This document shows, one piece after another, positions 1 to 6,929 of a DNA stretch of 43,278 bases (its first letter is position 1; every line of letters starts with the position of its first letter). Both the position numbers and the translations under genes were made by a program. Source of the DNA: Comamonadaceae bacterium. GTDB taxonomy: Bacteria; Pseudomonadota; Gammaproteobacteria; Burkholderiales; Burkholderiaceae_C. The DNA lies in NCBI GenBank assembly GCA_021299875.1, contig JAJTEW010000015.1:1-43278 (forward strand), read 5' to 3'. A model generated the notes under the pieces. It was not told where the DNA came from. It searched no databases and saw nothing but the letters and a program-made list of their open reading frames with translations.

Positions 1-1407
1 GTTGAGTTCGTTGCCTGTGCCGATGGTGGCTGTCGCACCGGTGAGTGTGAGGTTTTCTAAATGGGCGCCGAGGGTGTAGTTGACAGCGCTTTGGACGGTG
101 TCGGTGCCCGCAGACACCGCTTCGGTGACGGTGTCAGACGTGTTGTCCACGATGTAGGTGTCATCGCCAGCACCGCCTGCCATGGTGTCGTTGCCCAGCC
201 CGCCATCCAAGGTGTCGTGACCCGAACCCCCGGCGATGGAATCGTTGCCGATAGTTCCGGTGATGGTGTAAGAAAAGCCAGTGCTGGATAAAAAGAGCTT
301 GGGATTGCTGTTGCTGTCCAAAAATTCAGTGGGTAAGGTGTTCGAATGGTAAAAATTCAAGGGTGCATTGCCATAGTCCAACGGAGTTGCGCCATCGTAA
401 AATTTGACCGCAATCGAAAAATCATTCAGCGAATTCGAGCCAACAGTCCAACCAACTGCAAGCTTGACGTCATTCAAGCTGGTGAGTCCATCAATCGTGA
501 CCTCTCCGTTGGTAAAAGATTGTCCGTTGATCGTGAATCCTGCGGGCAGGCTGCTGTTGGAGGTTAAAACCAAGCGGGTGGCATTCAATACGCCGGGGAG
601 CAAGAGCGTTGCATTGGCCTTTCCGTCCATTTCGACATGGAGAGAAGTTTGGGAGTCCATTCGGATGTGGATGGTTTTGTGGATGTCTATGCTTGAGAAA
701 TCAACGTGATCTAATTTTTTTTCTGGTGTTTGCGCAACATTCCCAACTTGCGTGACCCAAACGTCACTGACCGCGCTATCGGAGTTTCCAGTGAAAGCCC
801 TCGTCGTGCTGTTGACCTTGATGTTTGATGTGTTGGTGTTGACATCAACGGCCGAAGGCGGCGCGCCGGGTGCTGCCGAGGCCAAGGGATCTGCGGTCGC
901 TGAACGTGCAGAAGGTTTGCCGTGACCCATTGTCGAATGAACATGGGGAGCGTCTGAGTTGGTGGCGCTCTGTGTTGCTTTTTCAAGTGACTGCAACAAT
1001 GTTTCAATTTTGGCAGCCGTATCTTGCGCTTTTGAGTTCAACTCCAAGCTGTTGTCGGTCGCTGTGTCCGTGGGCTTCATCGATTCGGTATGCGCCAGCC
1101 GAAAACTGCCGCCTTCAACGGGTTTCATGACACCCATGCGCTTCATTTGATCTGCCATCAACAAGGTGTCGCCGTTGTTGAATATCAATTTGCTGTCGCT
1201 GCTGGTAACGGCCAGCAATGCACCTTGTTGCAAGATGTATTTCTCACCACTGGCGGTGATCAGCAACAAGTCCAAATCAATGGCCTCCACGTTCTCAATG
1301 AATTGAGGGTTAAACGGCAATGCAAACCGTACTTCGCCTTGTGGCGTCAGCGTTGCTTGAATTTGGTGGCTTTTTTCAGCGGTTGGGGCAGGTGCAACAG
1401 TGGTCAT
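1..1407 (-). CDS. RTX-type giant adhesin, N-terminal part (runs off left edge)
   Basis: An uninterrupted minus-strand frame of 469 codons starts at the ATG at 1407 and is still open at base 1, so the C-terminus is missing. There is no Sec signal peptide, as expected for a type I secretion substrate. Residues 1 to about 95 form a compact hydrophobic/acidic domain vaguely like the prefix domains of BapA/LapA-type adhesins. Residues about 120-210 are low-complexity, rich in Ser, Thr, Ala and Pro. Residues about 387-469 carry RTX nonapeptide-like repeats (GNDSIAGGSGHDTLDGG and GLGNDTMAGG), followed by the typical YIVDN, GTDTV and LENLTLTG block. Ca2+-binding RTX repeats are known in secreted adhesins and exoproteins. 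It lies 28 bp downstream of the MotA-like gene, in the same direction as a TolC/HlyD pair. Surface adhesin is the best guess; a secreted enzyme with RTX repeats cannot be excluded because the rest is unseen. Confidence 0.85.
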   Translation of the reverse strand, partial: MTTVAPAPTAEKSHQIQATLTPQGEVRFALPFNPQFIENVEAIDLDLLLITASGEKYILQQGALLAVTSSDSKLIFNNGDTLLMADQMKRMGVMKPVEGGSFRLAHTESMKPTDTATDNSLELNSKAQDTAAKIETLLQSLEKATQSATNSDAPHVHSTMGHGKPSARSATADPLASAAPGAPPSAVDVNTNTSNIKVNSTTRAFTGNSDSAVSDVWVTQVGNVAQTPEKKLDHVDFSSIDIHKTIHIRMDSQTSLHVEMDGKANATLLLPGVLNATRLVLTSNSSLPAGFTINGQSFTNGEVTIDGLTSLNDVKLAVGWTVGSNSLNDFSIAVKFYDGATPLDYGNAPLNFYHSNTLPTEFLDSNSNPKLFLSSTGFSYTITGTIGNDSIAGGSGHDTLDGGLGNDTMAGGAGDDTYIVDNTSDTVTEAVSAGTDTVQSAVNYTLGAHLENLTLTGATATIGTGNELN

Positions 1408-1435
1408 GTGTCAGTCCAAATCGGTTTGTCGTTGC

Positions 1436-3016
1436 TTATTGATCAAGGCGCTTGGCAAGCATGTGAACGATTTGCTCGTTGCGATTTTGGGTTTCACTCA
1501 ACAAGCGTTCAAGATGGGTCATCAGTTGGGTGCGAGATTGGCTGTCTGACTTCAGAGTTTGGGTGGCCTCGGCGATGAGGAGATCCCGGTCTAAATGGGC
1601 TTGCGCTGATTGCTCTTTTGCTTTGGTGAGTGCCGTCATCATCAACGCGGTATCAGCGGCATGCTTGTTCAACAGGTGTTGAGAGTTCGCTAGCTCTTCG
1701 CAGAGTTTTTTCAGTCCTGTGTTTTGGGCGGCGCTGAGGGTCTCGAATGCCTGCTTGCGGTGGGTGTGCTCGTTGCGTGTGATGTTTTCAAAAACCTCGG
1801 CTTGGTGTTTCATCAGGTCGATCTGTACGCTGCTTTGCGCTTGCCACATGGCTTGTTGCTCATGCAGTTTCACCTCAAAGAGTTCGCGTTGCTGATGGAC
1901 AGCTTCCAACAGGTTGGCTTGTTGACGCTCCAACACATCGGTGGTGCGTGCACTCTGCTCGGTCATGGCCGTTTGGCGTTCAGCCATTCGGTTCATGTTG
2001 GATTGCAAGTCCGAAAGTAAGTTGAGGGCGATTTCTTGCTGTTTGGCTTGGGGTGCCAATTGCGACATCAATTGCGCCATCAATTGCTGGGTAACTTGAG
2101 TCGAGGCTTGCATGCCTGCCATCAGGGTGTCCATGCCTGTCATCAGTTCGCGCACGCGGCGTTCAGATTGGTCCAGCGCGATGCTCAGGCCGCGCAGCAA
2201 GGGGGAATGCTCGGCCAAAGCACCGAGTGCCTCTGTGACGGGTTCCAGGTCGGGCAGGGCGACGTTGTTGTCATTCGTGATGTCGAGCATGAGCGAGGTG
2301 CCAGACTGAATCAGCGCCGCCAAATCGCCAGAGGCACTCCGCACGGCCACCATCAAAGCACCCATGATGAGCGAACCCATCACGCCAAACAGCGAGGCGC
2401 TGAAGGCCACGCCCATGGCTTGCATGGGGGCTGTCAACCGAGTTACCAATTCGGTAATCGCGGCCATGGGGTCCGACACGCCAGCGCCTAAGCTGAATGA
2501 GCCAATAAGGTTACCAATTTCGCCCAAGGCCCCCAACAAGCCAATGAAGGTCCCCAACAAGCCCATGCCCACCATCATGCTGGACATGAAGTTGGACAAC
2601 ATGAGTCGTCGGTTTTGGCGTGCACCAAAACGATCAAGTTCAGCTTCGATAGCAGCGTGTTGGACGCTTCCGAGAGACTGGCCACGCAACTCCTCAATCA
2701 ATTGAATGAGAAGTCCCACATCGTATTGACGTAAGACGCCCTCCAGTGTGGGTGCAACCTTTTCTTTGCTTGTGCCACTTCGCACGGCTTGAAGGTAAAT
2801 CTGAAAGTGCCGTGCCTCTTGATTGATCCGCACCACATGCATGATCATTTGCCAGCAGCCGACTGCAATCAAACCAAAGATGATGTAATTGATCTGTGGG
2901 TGGGGGTTGCCTCGAACGGTGCTGGCAATGGCATCAAAAAACAAAGCACTGCCCAGCACAACAAGAAAAATAGGAATGCCAACAAAATAATAATACCGAT
3001 TCAGATGTTTCATCAA
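1436..3016 (-). CDS. MotA/TolQ/ExbB-like proton-channel protein with long coiled-coil tail (SiiB-like)
   Basis: 526 aa. Two N-terminal membrane segments lie at about 11-32 and 43-62. The MotA/TolQ/ExbB core holds two more, at about 143-165 (GLLGTFIGLLGAL, 152-164) and about 200-225 (AMGVAFSASLFGVMGSL), which is the signature of the channel-forming stator subunit. From about residue 240 to the end the protein is Gln/Glu/Ala-rich and predicted coiled coil, roughly 280 residues, much longer than TolQ or ExbB. The start has TTGGAG seven bases upstream of tandem ATGs. It sits between the HlyD-like gene and the RTX adhesin, so the inference is an ion-driven motor or regulator of adhesin secretion, as proposed for SiiB of Salmonella SPI-4. 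The long cytoplasmic tail also recalls ZorA of Zorya defence, but no ZorC/ZorD partner is present. Confidence 0.85.
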   Translation of the reverse strand: MMKHLNRYYYFVGIPIFLVVLGSALFFDAIASTVRGNPHPQINYIIFGLIAVGCWQMIMHVVRINQEARHFQIYLQAVRSGTSKEKVAPTLEGVLRQYDVGLLIQLIEELRGQSLGSVQHAAIEAELDRFGARQNRRLMLSNFMSSMMVGMGLLGTFIGLLGALGEIGNLIGSFSLGAGVSDPMAAITELVTRLTAPMQAMGVAFSASLFGVMGSLIMGALMVAVRSASGDLAALIQSGTSLMLDITNDNNVALPDLEPVTEALGALAEHSPLLRGLSIALDQSERRVRELMTGMDTLMAGMQASTQVTQQLMAQLMSQLAPQAKQQEIALNLLSDLQSNMNRMAERQTAMTEQSARTTDVLERQQANLLEAVHQQRELFEVKLHEQQAMWQAQSSVQIDLMKHQAEVFENITRNEHTHRKQAFETLSAAQNTGLKKLCEELANSQHLLNKHAADTALMMTALTKAKEQSAQAHLDRDLLIAEATQTLKSDSQSRTQLMTHLERLLSETQNRNEQIVHMLAKRLDQ

Positions 3017-3030
3017 TTAGCTCCAAAAAA

Positions 3031-4395
3031 TTAAGTGGGTTCGCGCAAAGCTTGGCTTTTAAAGCGCGTGATGGGTGAGAGCAGGTAGCTGATGACACTG
3101 CGCTGACCTAGCACCACATCGGCACGGGCCGTCATGCCAGGCAGAATGGGTTGCTGCGCTAACAAGCCCTCAGCGGATTGGGTTTGGATGACCACGCGGT
3201 AAAAGCGTTGCCCGTGTTCGTCGGGTACGGTATCGGCGCTGACTTCCATAACGCGACCATTGAGTGCACCGTAAACGGCGTAGTCGTAAGCACCGATCAT
3301 CACGCGACTTTCCAAGCCAGAACGCAGAGATGCGCGATCGTCGGGGCGCACGCGGGCCTCTACCGCCACGGGGCCATCGTTGGGTGTGATTTCAAGCAAC
3401 GACTCACCAGGCTTGGCAACACCGCCAATGGTGTTGAAGTACAAGCGGTTGACAAAACCTGCTGCAGGTGCACGAACTTCGGTACGGGCCAAGCGGTCTT
3501 CATCACCGTCTACGGCGAATCCAAAGCGAGATATGTCTGTGCTGACTTGGCTGAGCTCGGCGTGCACATCAGCACGAGCGCGTGCATTGGACTCCTCTAA
3601 CCGAGCGTTTGCTTCTGCAACTGCAGATTGCAAACGTGCGATGGAGCCTGAAGCGTCGTTGTACTGTGTAGAGAGACGCTGGGTGCGACCTTGTGCATCG
3701 AGCAATTCCATTTGTGAAGCGGCCCCCTTTTTGTAGAGTCCTTCCATCAACCCACTTTGTTTCCGCGCCAAGTCAAACTCAGTGGCCAAGCTTTCAATGC
3801 GTGATTTGACTTCTGAAAGCTCAGACAGGCGTTGGCTGACTTGTTGACGCAAAATTCGCATTTCTGATTGCGTGCGCGCGTTGCGCTCACGGAACGCATT
3901 CATCTCAAGTTGTTGAAACGCTTGCGGGATGTCATTTGAGAAGGTGGGGTATGGCAGACCTTTTGCCTCTGCGTTCAAGCGCGCCTGCTGCGCTTTGAGC
4001 GACCAGAGCTTGCTTTGACTCTGATGTGCAGTGGTGCTGGCTTGTACGTCAGACAAACGCATGAGCACGTCACCCGCTTTGACGGCTTGGCCTTCGCGCA
4101 CCAGGATTTCTGACACGATACCGCCCTCTAGGTGCTGCACGATTTGTGAGCGTGCAGCGGCGATGATGCGGCCTTCTGCACGAACAATGCGATCGACAGG
4201 TGCGAAGCAAGCCCACACAATCAGAACGCCAAGCAGTGCGACCAAGCCTGCCAAGAGTTGCCGATCTCGGTGAACCGACTGCACTTGGGTCACGTTGGTG
4301 CCAAGGTATGTTTGAGAAGGGTCTTGATCTGTGCCATTCCAGCGCGATGGGAAGCGCTCAGCCCACCGACGTGCATGAGTTTTCGGCACGCTCAT
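3031..4395 (-). CDS. HlyD-family membrane fusion protein of type I secretion system (SiiD-like)
   Basis: 454 aa, a normal length for a type I periplasmic adaptor. A short cytoplasmic N-terminus precedes one membrane segment at about 46-66. The first biotinyl-lipoyl half follows (IVQHLEGGIVSEILVREGQ), then a long helical hairpin of about 200 residues, the second lipoyl half (RAPAAGFVNRLYF) and a C-terminal beta-barrel (PGMTARADVVLGQRSVISYL), the canonical HlyD order. It bridges an inner-membrane ABC exporter and a TolC channel. Its ATG overlaps the stop of the upstream MotB-like gene as ATGA, so the two are translationally coupled; the MotA-like gene follows after 14 bp. The cognate ABC ATPase is not in the window. 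Confidence 0.93.
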   Translation of the reverse strand: MSVPKTHARRWAERFPSRWNGTDQDPSQTYLGTNVTQVQSVHRDRQLLAGLVALLGVLIVWACFAPVDRIVRAEGRIIAAARSQIVQHLEGGIVSEILVREGQAVKAGDVLMRLSDVQASTTAHQSQSKLWSLKAQQARLNAEAKGLPYPTFSNDIPQAFQQLEMNAFRERNARTQSEMRILRQQVSQRLSELSEVKSRIESLATEFDLARKQSGLMEGLYKKGAASQMELLDAQGRTQRLSTQYNDASGSIARLQSAVAEANARLEESNARARADVHAELSQVSTDISRFGFAVDGDEDRLARTEVRAPAAGFVNRLYFNTIGGVAKPGESLLEITPNDGPVAVEARVRPDDRASLRSGLESRVMIGAYDYAVYGALNGRVMEVSADTVPDEHGQRFYRVVIQTQSAEGLLAQQPILPGMTARADVVLGQRSVISYLLSPITRFKSQALREPT

Positions 4396-5096
4396 GGTTG
4401 CAACCTGACAAATACTTTGGTGTTGTTGGCGTTTGCTTGCGTACTTTCTGTGATTTTCATTTCGATGGCGCTGCTGGGCGACCCGTTTTCTATGAGTGCG
4501 TTGCGCACAGCATTGGCACGGTAGTAAGACAGACGCAGTGTTTCTGAGAAGCCTTTGGGCGAAATGACGGTGATTTGCCAGCGGCTGTTTTTGACATGGC
4601 CCAAAACGTTGAGTTGGGTGATGAGTGCAGACACCTCATTGCTTGACATGGTGACGGCGTCGGTTGCAAAGCTCACAACGACACCGTTGCCCATGCGTTG
4701 GGTGTCGTTAGCGTCTGTATTGGCAGTCGCATCAGGTGCCCCCACAGAAACTATTTCTGTGCGTGACTCATTTGTTTCTGAGACTTCTTTTTGCTTGAGT
4801 TTTTTCTCTGCTTCGGCCAACTTGGCTTGTGTTTGTTGAAGATGGGCTTGGGTCAGTTTTATTTTTTCTTCCAGTTGTGCGATGGTGATACCGTTTAAAG
4901 GCGCATCTTGGCTCTCAACGGCAGGGGTCTGATTCTTCAGCTTGAGCAATCCGGCGATCTTTAAATTGCTGCCCAGTACGACAATGCTCATCACCGCAAT
5001 CACGAACAAGAGATTGATGGCGAGGTTGGTGACTGCGTCCACATAGCCGGGCCAAAAAATGTCTGGCGTGTCGTCGGATGGCGAAATGGTGGCCAT
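4392..5096 (-). CDS. MotB/OmpA-like peptidoglycan-anchoring partner of the channel (SiiA-like)
   Basis: 234 aa. One membrane segment at about 18-42 begins GYVDAVTNLAINLLFVI. Asp20 occupies the place of the proton-binding Asp of MotB, TolR and ExbD. A coiled coil at about 70-108 follows, then a low-complexity linker and a C-terminal domain of about 95 residues. That domain keeps the OmpA/MotB helix pattern LSYYRANAVRNALIENG (second Arg/Ala pair near residue 193) but lacks a clear Asp-Gly loop, so peptidoglycan binding is less certain. Gene order TolC-this-HlyD-MotA, ATGA coupling to hlyD and 12 bp spacing to the TolC gene indicate one operon. The inferred role is stator anchor for the MotA-like protein encoded at 1436-3016, like SiiA of SPI-4. 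Its family assignment is weaker than that of its neighbours because the sequence is short and divergent. Confidence 0.75.
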   Translation of the reverse strand: MATISPSDDTPDIFWPGYVDAVTNLAINLLFVIAVMSIVVLGSNLKIAGLLKLKNQTPAVESQDAPLNGITIAQLEEKIKLTQAHLQQTQAKLAEAEKKLKQKEVSETNESRTEIVSVGAPDATANTDANDTQRMGNGVVVSFATDAVTMSSNEVSALITQLNVLGHVKNSRWQITVISPKGFSETLRLSYYRANAVRNALIENGSPSSAIEMKITESTQANANNTKVFVRLQP

Positions 5097-5108
5097 GGGG
5101 AAGTCCTT

Positions 5109-6518
5109 TTATCGTTTAGCTTGAGTTTGAACATTGCTCAACAGGCCAAGACGGGCGAGCAGTTGTGCATGCGCTTTCATTTGCTGACTGAGGGTTTGGG
5201 CAATGCGAAAACGCGCGCCGAAGAGGCGATCGCTGGCATCCAGCGCTTCGAGCAGTGATCCAATGCGGCCATTTTTGAGTTGCTCATCTACGGCATTGAC
5301 CACAGCAAGTGCTGATGCTTGCTCGGCTTCGGCTGCTTGCAAACGGAGTTCTGCCGATTGCAATAGGGTAATGTCTGCTTCTGTTGCCTGGGACAAGCGC
5401 TGCGTTTCGTCTTCTAACTTGGCTTCACGGTTGCGCAACTCAGCGCTGGCCAGTTGTGCCGAGTAGTACTCTTTTCCGGCTAACGATGCATTCCAAGTCA
5501 TGACCACCAAAGCGCGTGTGTCTTTCCACGGTGCGTTGGTCCCGCGCACGTTTTCGGTGTTGTCCATTTCTAAACTGATGCCGAGGATGGGCAGATACTT
5601 GCCGTACTCACCCTTGACTGTGCTGCGCTGTGCGTTCACATCTTTTCGTAATGCCAACAACTCGAAGTTTTGTTCGTGAACGTATTGACGAATTTGTTCG
5701 CCGTTGCTGGGCAAAGCCGGTAATAAATTGAGGAAGGGCAGTTCCAGCGTGGTGGGTTTGACGCCTGTGAGACGATCAAGTTCAAACATGGCGTTTCGGT
5801 AGTTGGCTTGTTGTTCCAAGCGAACTTGGCGCGCCGTCAGAACACGGGTGCGGGCACGCTCAAGGTCGATCAGGCTTGATGCGCCTGCACTCGTGCGAGC
5901 TTCCAGGTAACTGAGAATTTTGTTGAGTTGCTCGAGTTGAGCATCCGAGAAGTTCAGCGTGATGCGCGCTACAGCCAGGTCAATCGTGGCTTTTGCAGTG
6001 GCCAAAGAGGTCGCTTCGCGTGTGGATTGCAAACGCAGTGAACTGGCATCTTTGGCTTGACGGCTGCTGTCTAACTCTTTAAAGACGGGCACGTTCAGCA
6101 CCGGCTGCGTGAGTCTCATGCTGCGGCTGTAGAACGTGTGCTTGCCTGTTTCCAGAGGGATCGTGCGCGATTCTGATTTTTCTGGACCATTGGCGATGCG
6201 TAGGCTGACCAAAGGCAAGGTGTCTGCGCGTGCCACGCCAACACGCGCCTCTGCACTTTCTAGTTGTGAACGTGCTTGTCGTATTTGTGTGTTCTCTTGA
6301 AGGCTCCGTGCGACAAACTCTGGCAGCCCCATTTCTTTGCCCGTAGGCTGAGTCTTTGGGTTTGCAAAGTCACCGTCCACATTGGGAAGGTCAATCAAAT
6401 CCTTGCCAGCAAGGTCAGCGAGACGCAACTTAGATGGCAGTTGAGCGGAGGCAATGGATACAAATGCAAACGATGCCAAGATGTAAGCTGTTGTTTTTTG
6501 TAGACTTTTTTGAGGCAT
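5109..6518 (-). CDS. TolC-family outer-membrane efflux/secretion protein (SiiC-like)
   Basis: 469 aa from the ATG at 6518. The frame opens two codons earlier at a TTG, but the ATG directly precedes a good Sec signal (MPQKSLQKTTAYILASFAF, cleavage near SIASA/Q). The mature part shows the two-fold TolC architecture: long Ala/Gln/Arg/Leu-rich helices (about 75-105 and 165-240), then a second repeat (about 290-450) with the usual helix-strand-strand-helix spacing. Such proteins form trimeric beta-barrel/alpha-tunnel exit ducts. It is the first gene of the secretion operon, 12 bp upstream of the MotB-like gene. The Shine-Dalgarno sequence is weak. An efflux role is possible for the family, but the adaptor and RTX substrate in the same operon make type I secretion the better reading. 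Confidence 0.9.
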   Translation of the reverse strand: MPQKSLQKTTAYILASFAFVSIASAQLPSKLRLADLAGKDLIDLPNVDGDFANPKTQPTGKEMGLPEFVARSLQENTQIRQARSQLESAEARVGVARADTLPLVSLRIANGPEKSESRTIPLETGKHTFYSRSMRLTQPVLNVPVFKELDSSRQAKDASSLRLQSTREATSLATAKATIDLAVARITLNFSDAQLEQLNKILSYLEARTSAGASSLIDLERARTRVLTARQVRLEQQANYRNAMFELDRLTGVKPTTLELPFLNLLPALPSNGEQIRQYVHEQNFELLALRKDVNAQRSTVKGEYGKYLPILGISLEMDNTENVRGTNAPWKDTRALVVMTWNASLAGKEYYSAQLASAELRNREAKLEDETQRLSQATEADITLLQSAELRLQAAEAEQASALAVVNAVDEQLKNGRIGSLLEALDASDRLFGARFRIAQTLSQQMKAHAQLLARLGLLSNVQTQAKR

Positions 6519-6929
6519 AACCAACTTAAATTTTCAATAATTTAACTTTGTAATTTATTCGTAATAAATTACGCAAAGAAAAAAATATACAAACCATAAG
6601 TATACATTAAAGCGCTCGTTTAATCTACCCCAATCACAGGGGTTGCGGTCTGACAATGTTCTTGTGATGTGTACCTACTGCCTTTGTCGGGCAACTTCAC
6701 TCAACGACTCGGCTCGATCCAATTCCGTCGTCATCCCGAGGCCAACCGTGTCGCTGCACCTCAGCCATTTCGAAGGTGGAAACGCCCACAGCGATCTCTG
6801 TGGTCAACAAGTTTTGCCCCCTCAAAAGTTGAGCGTCTGCACGCAGAACGCAAATAAGCCGCGAAAGGGAAAGGGAAATGGGAAGCGAAACTCTGAGGTT
6901 TTTTGAAGCGAAGTTGAACGCCAAGCTTG
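6519..6929. other. Intergenic region upstream of the secretion operon
   Basis: This 411 bp stretch separates the sulfatase stop from the TolC-like gene; both are on the minus strand. The part next to tolC (6520-6640) is strikingly AT-rich. It contains a perfect inverted repeat and, on the minus strand, a TATACT that could be a -10 box (plus positions 6599-6604) with only a poor -35. The remaining 290 bases have ordinary composition. They hold several short overlapping ORFs on both strands with no recognisable protein, a purine-rich tract at 6864-6888 and a direct repeat of GAAGCGAA (6882-6889 and 6905-6912). I see no convincing gene; a long leader or decayed sequence is possible. Confidence 0.5.
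6550..6572. promoter_or_regulatory. Perfect AT-rich inverted repeat upstream of the secretion operon
   Basis: GTAATTTATT, a 3-base spacer CGT, then AATAAATTAC gives 10 bp perfect arms. Allowing one bulged G, the flanking CTTT/AAAG extends the dyad to 14 pairs. It ends about 32 bp upstream of the tolC-like ATG and downstream of the possible -10 box, so it could be a repressor operator or a 5'-leader hairpin. The function is inferred from position only. Confidence 0.45.

Noticed and set aside
61..1578. Several plus-strand ORFs (61-291, 346-567, 404-709, 870-1130, 1090-1578)
   Set aside because: They lie opposite the RTX adhesin and MotA-like genes; the minus-strand frame encodes recognisable RTX and channel motifs, whereas these products match nothing.
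1436..5096. A Zorya-type anti-phage system (ZorA/ZorB-like pair)
   Set aside because: The MotA-like protein with coiled-coil tail and the OmpA-like partner fit superficially, but the two genes are separated by hlyD, lie in a type I secretion operon, and no ZorC/ZorD/ZorE gene is present.
6643..6906. Possible small genes in the intergenic region (plus frames 6643-6906 and 6669-6857, minus frame 6697-6924)
   Set aside because: Overlapping frames on both strands, no ribosome site, and products without known features.
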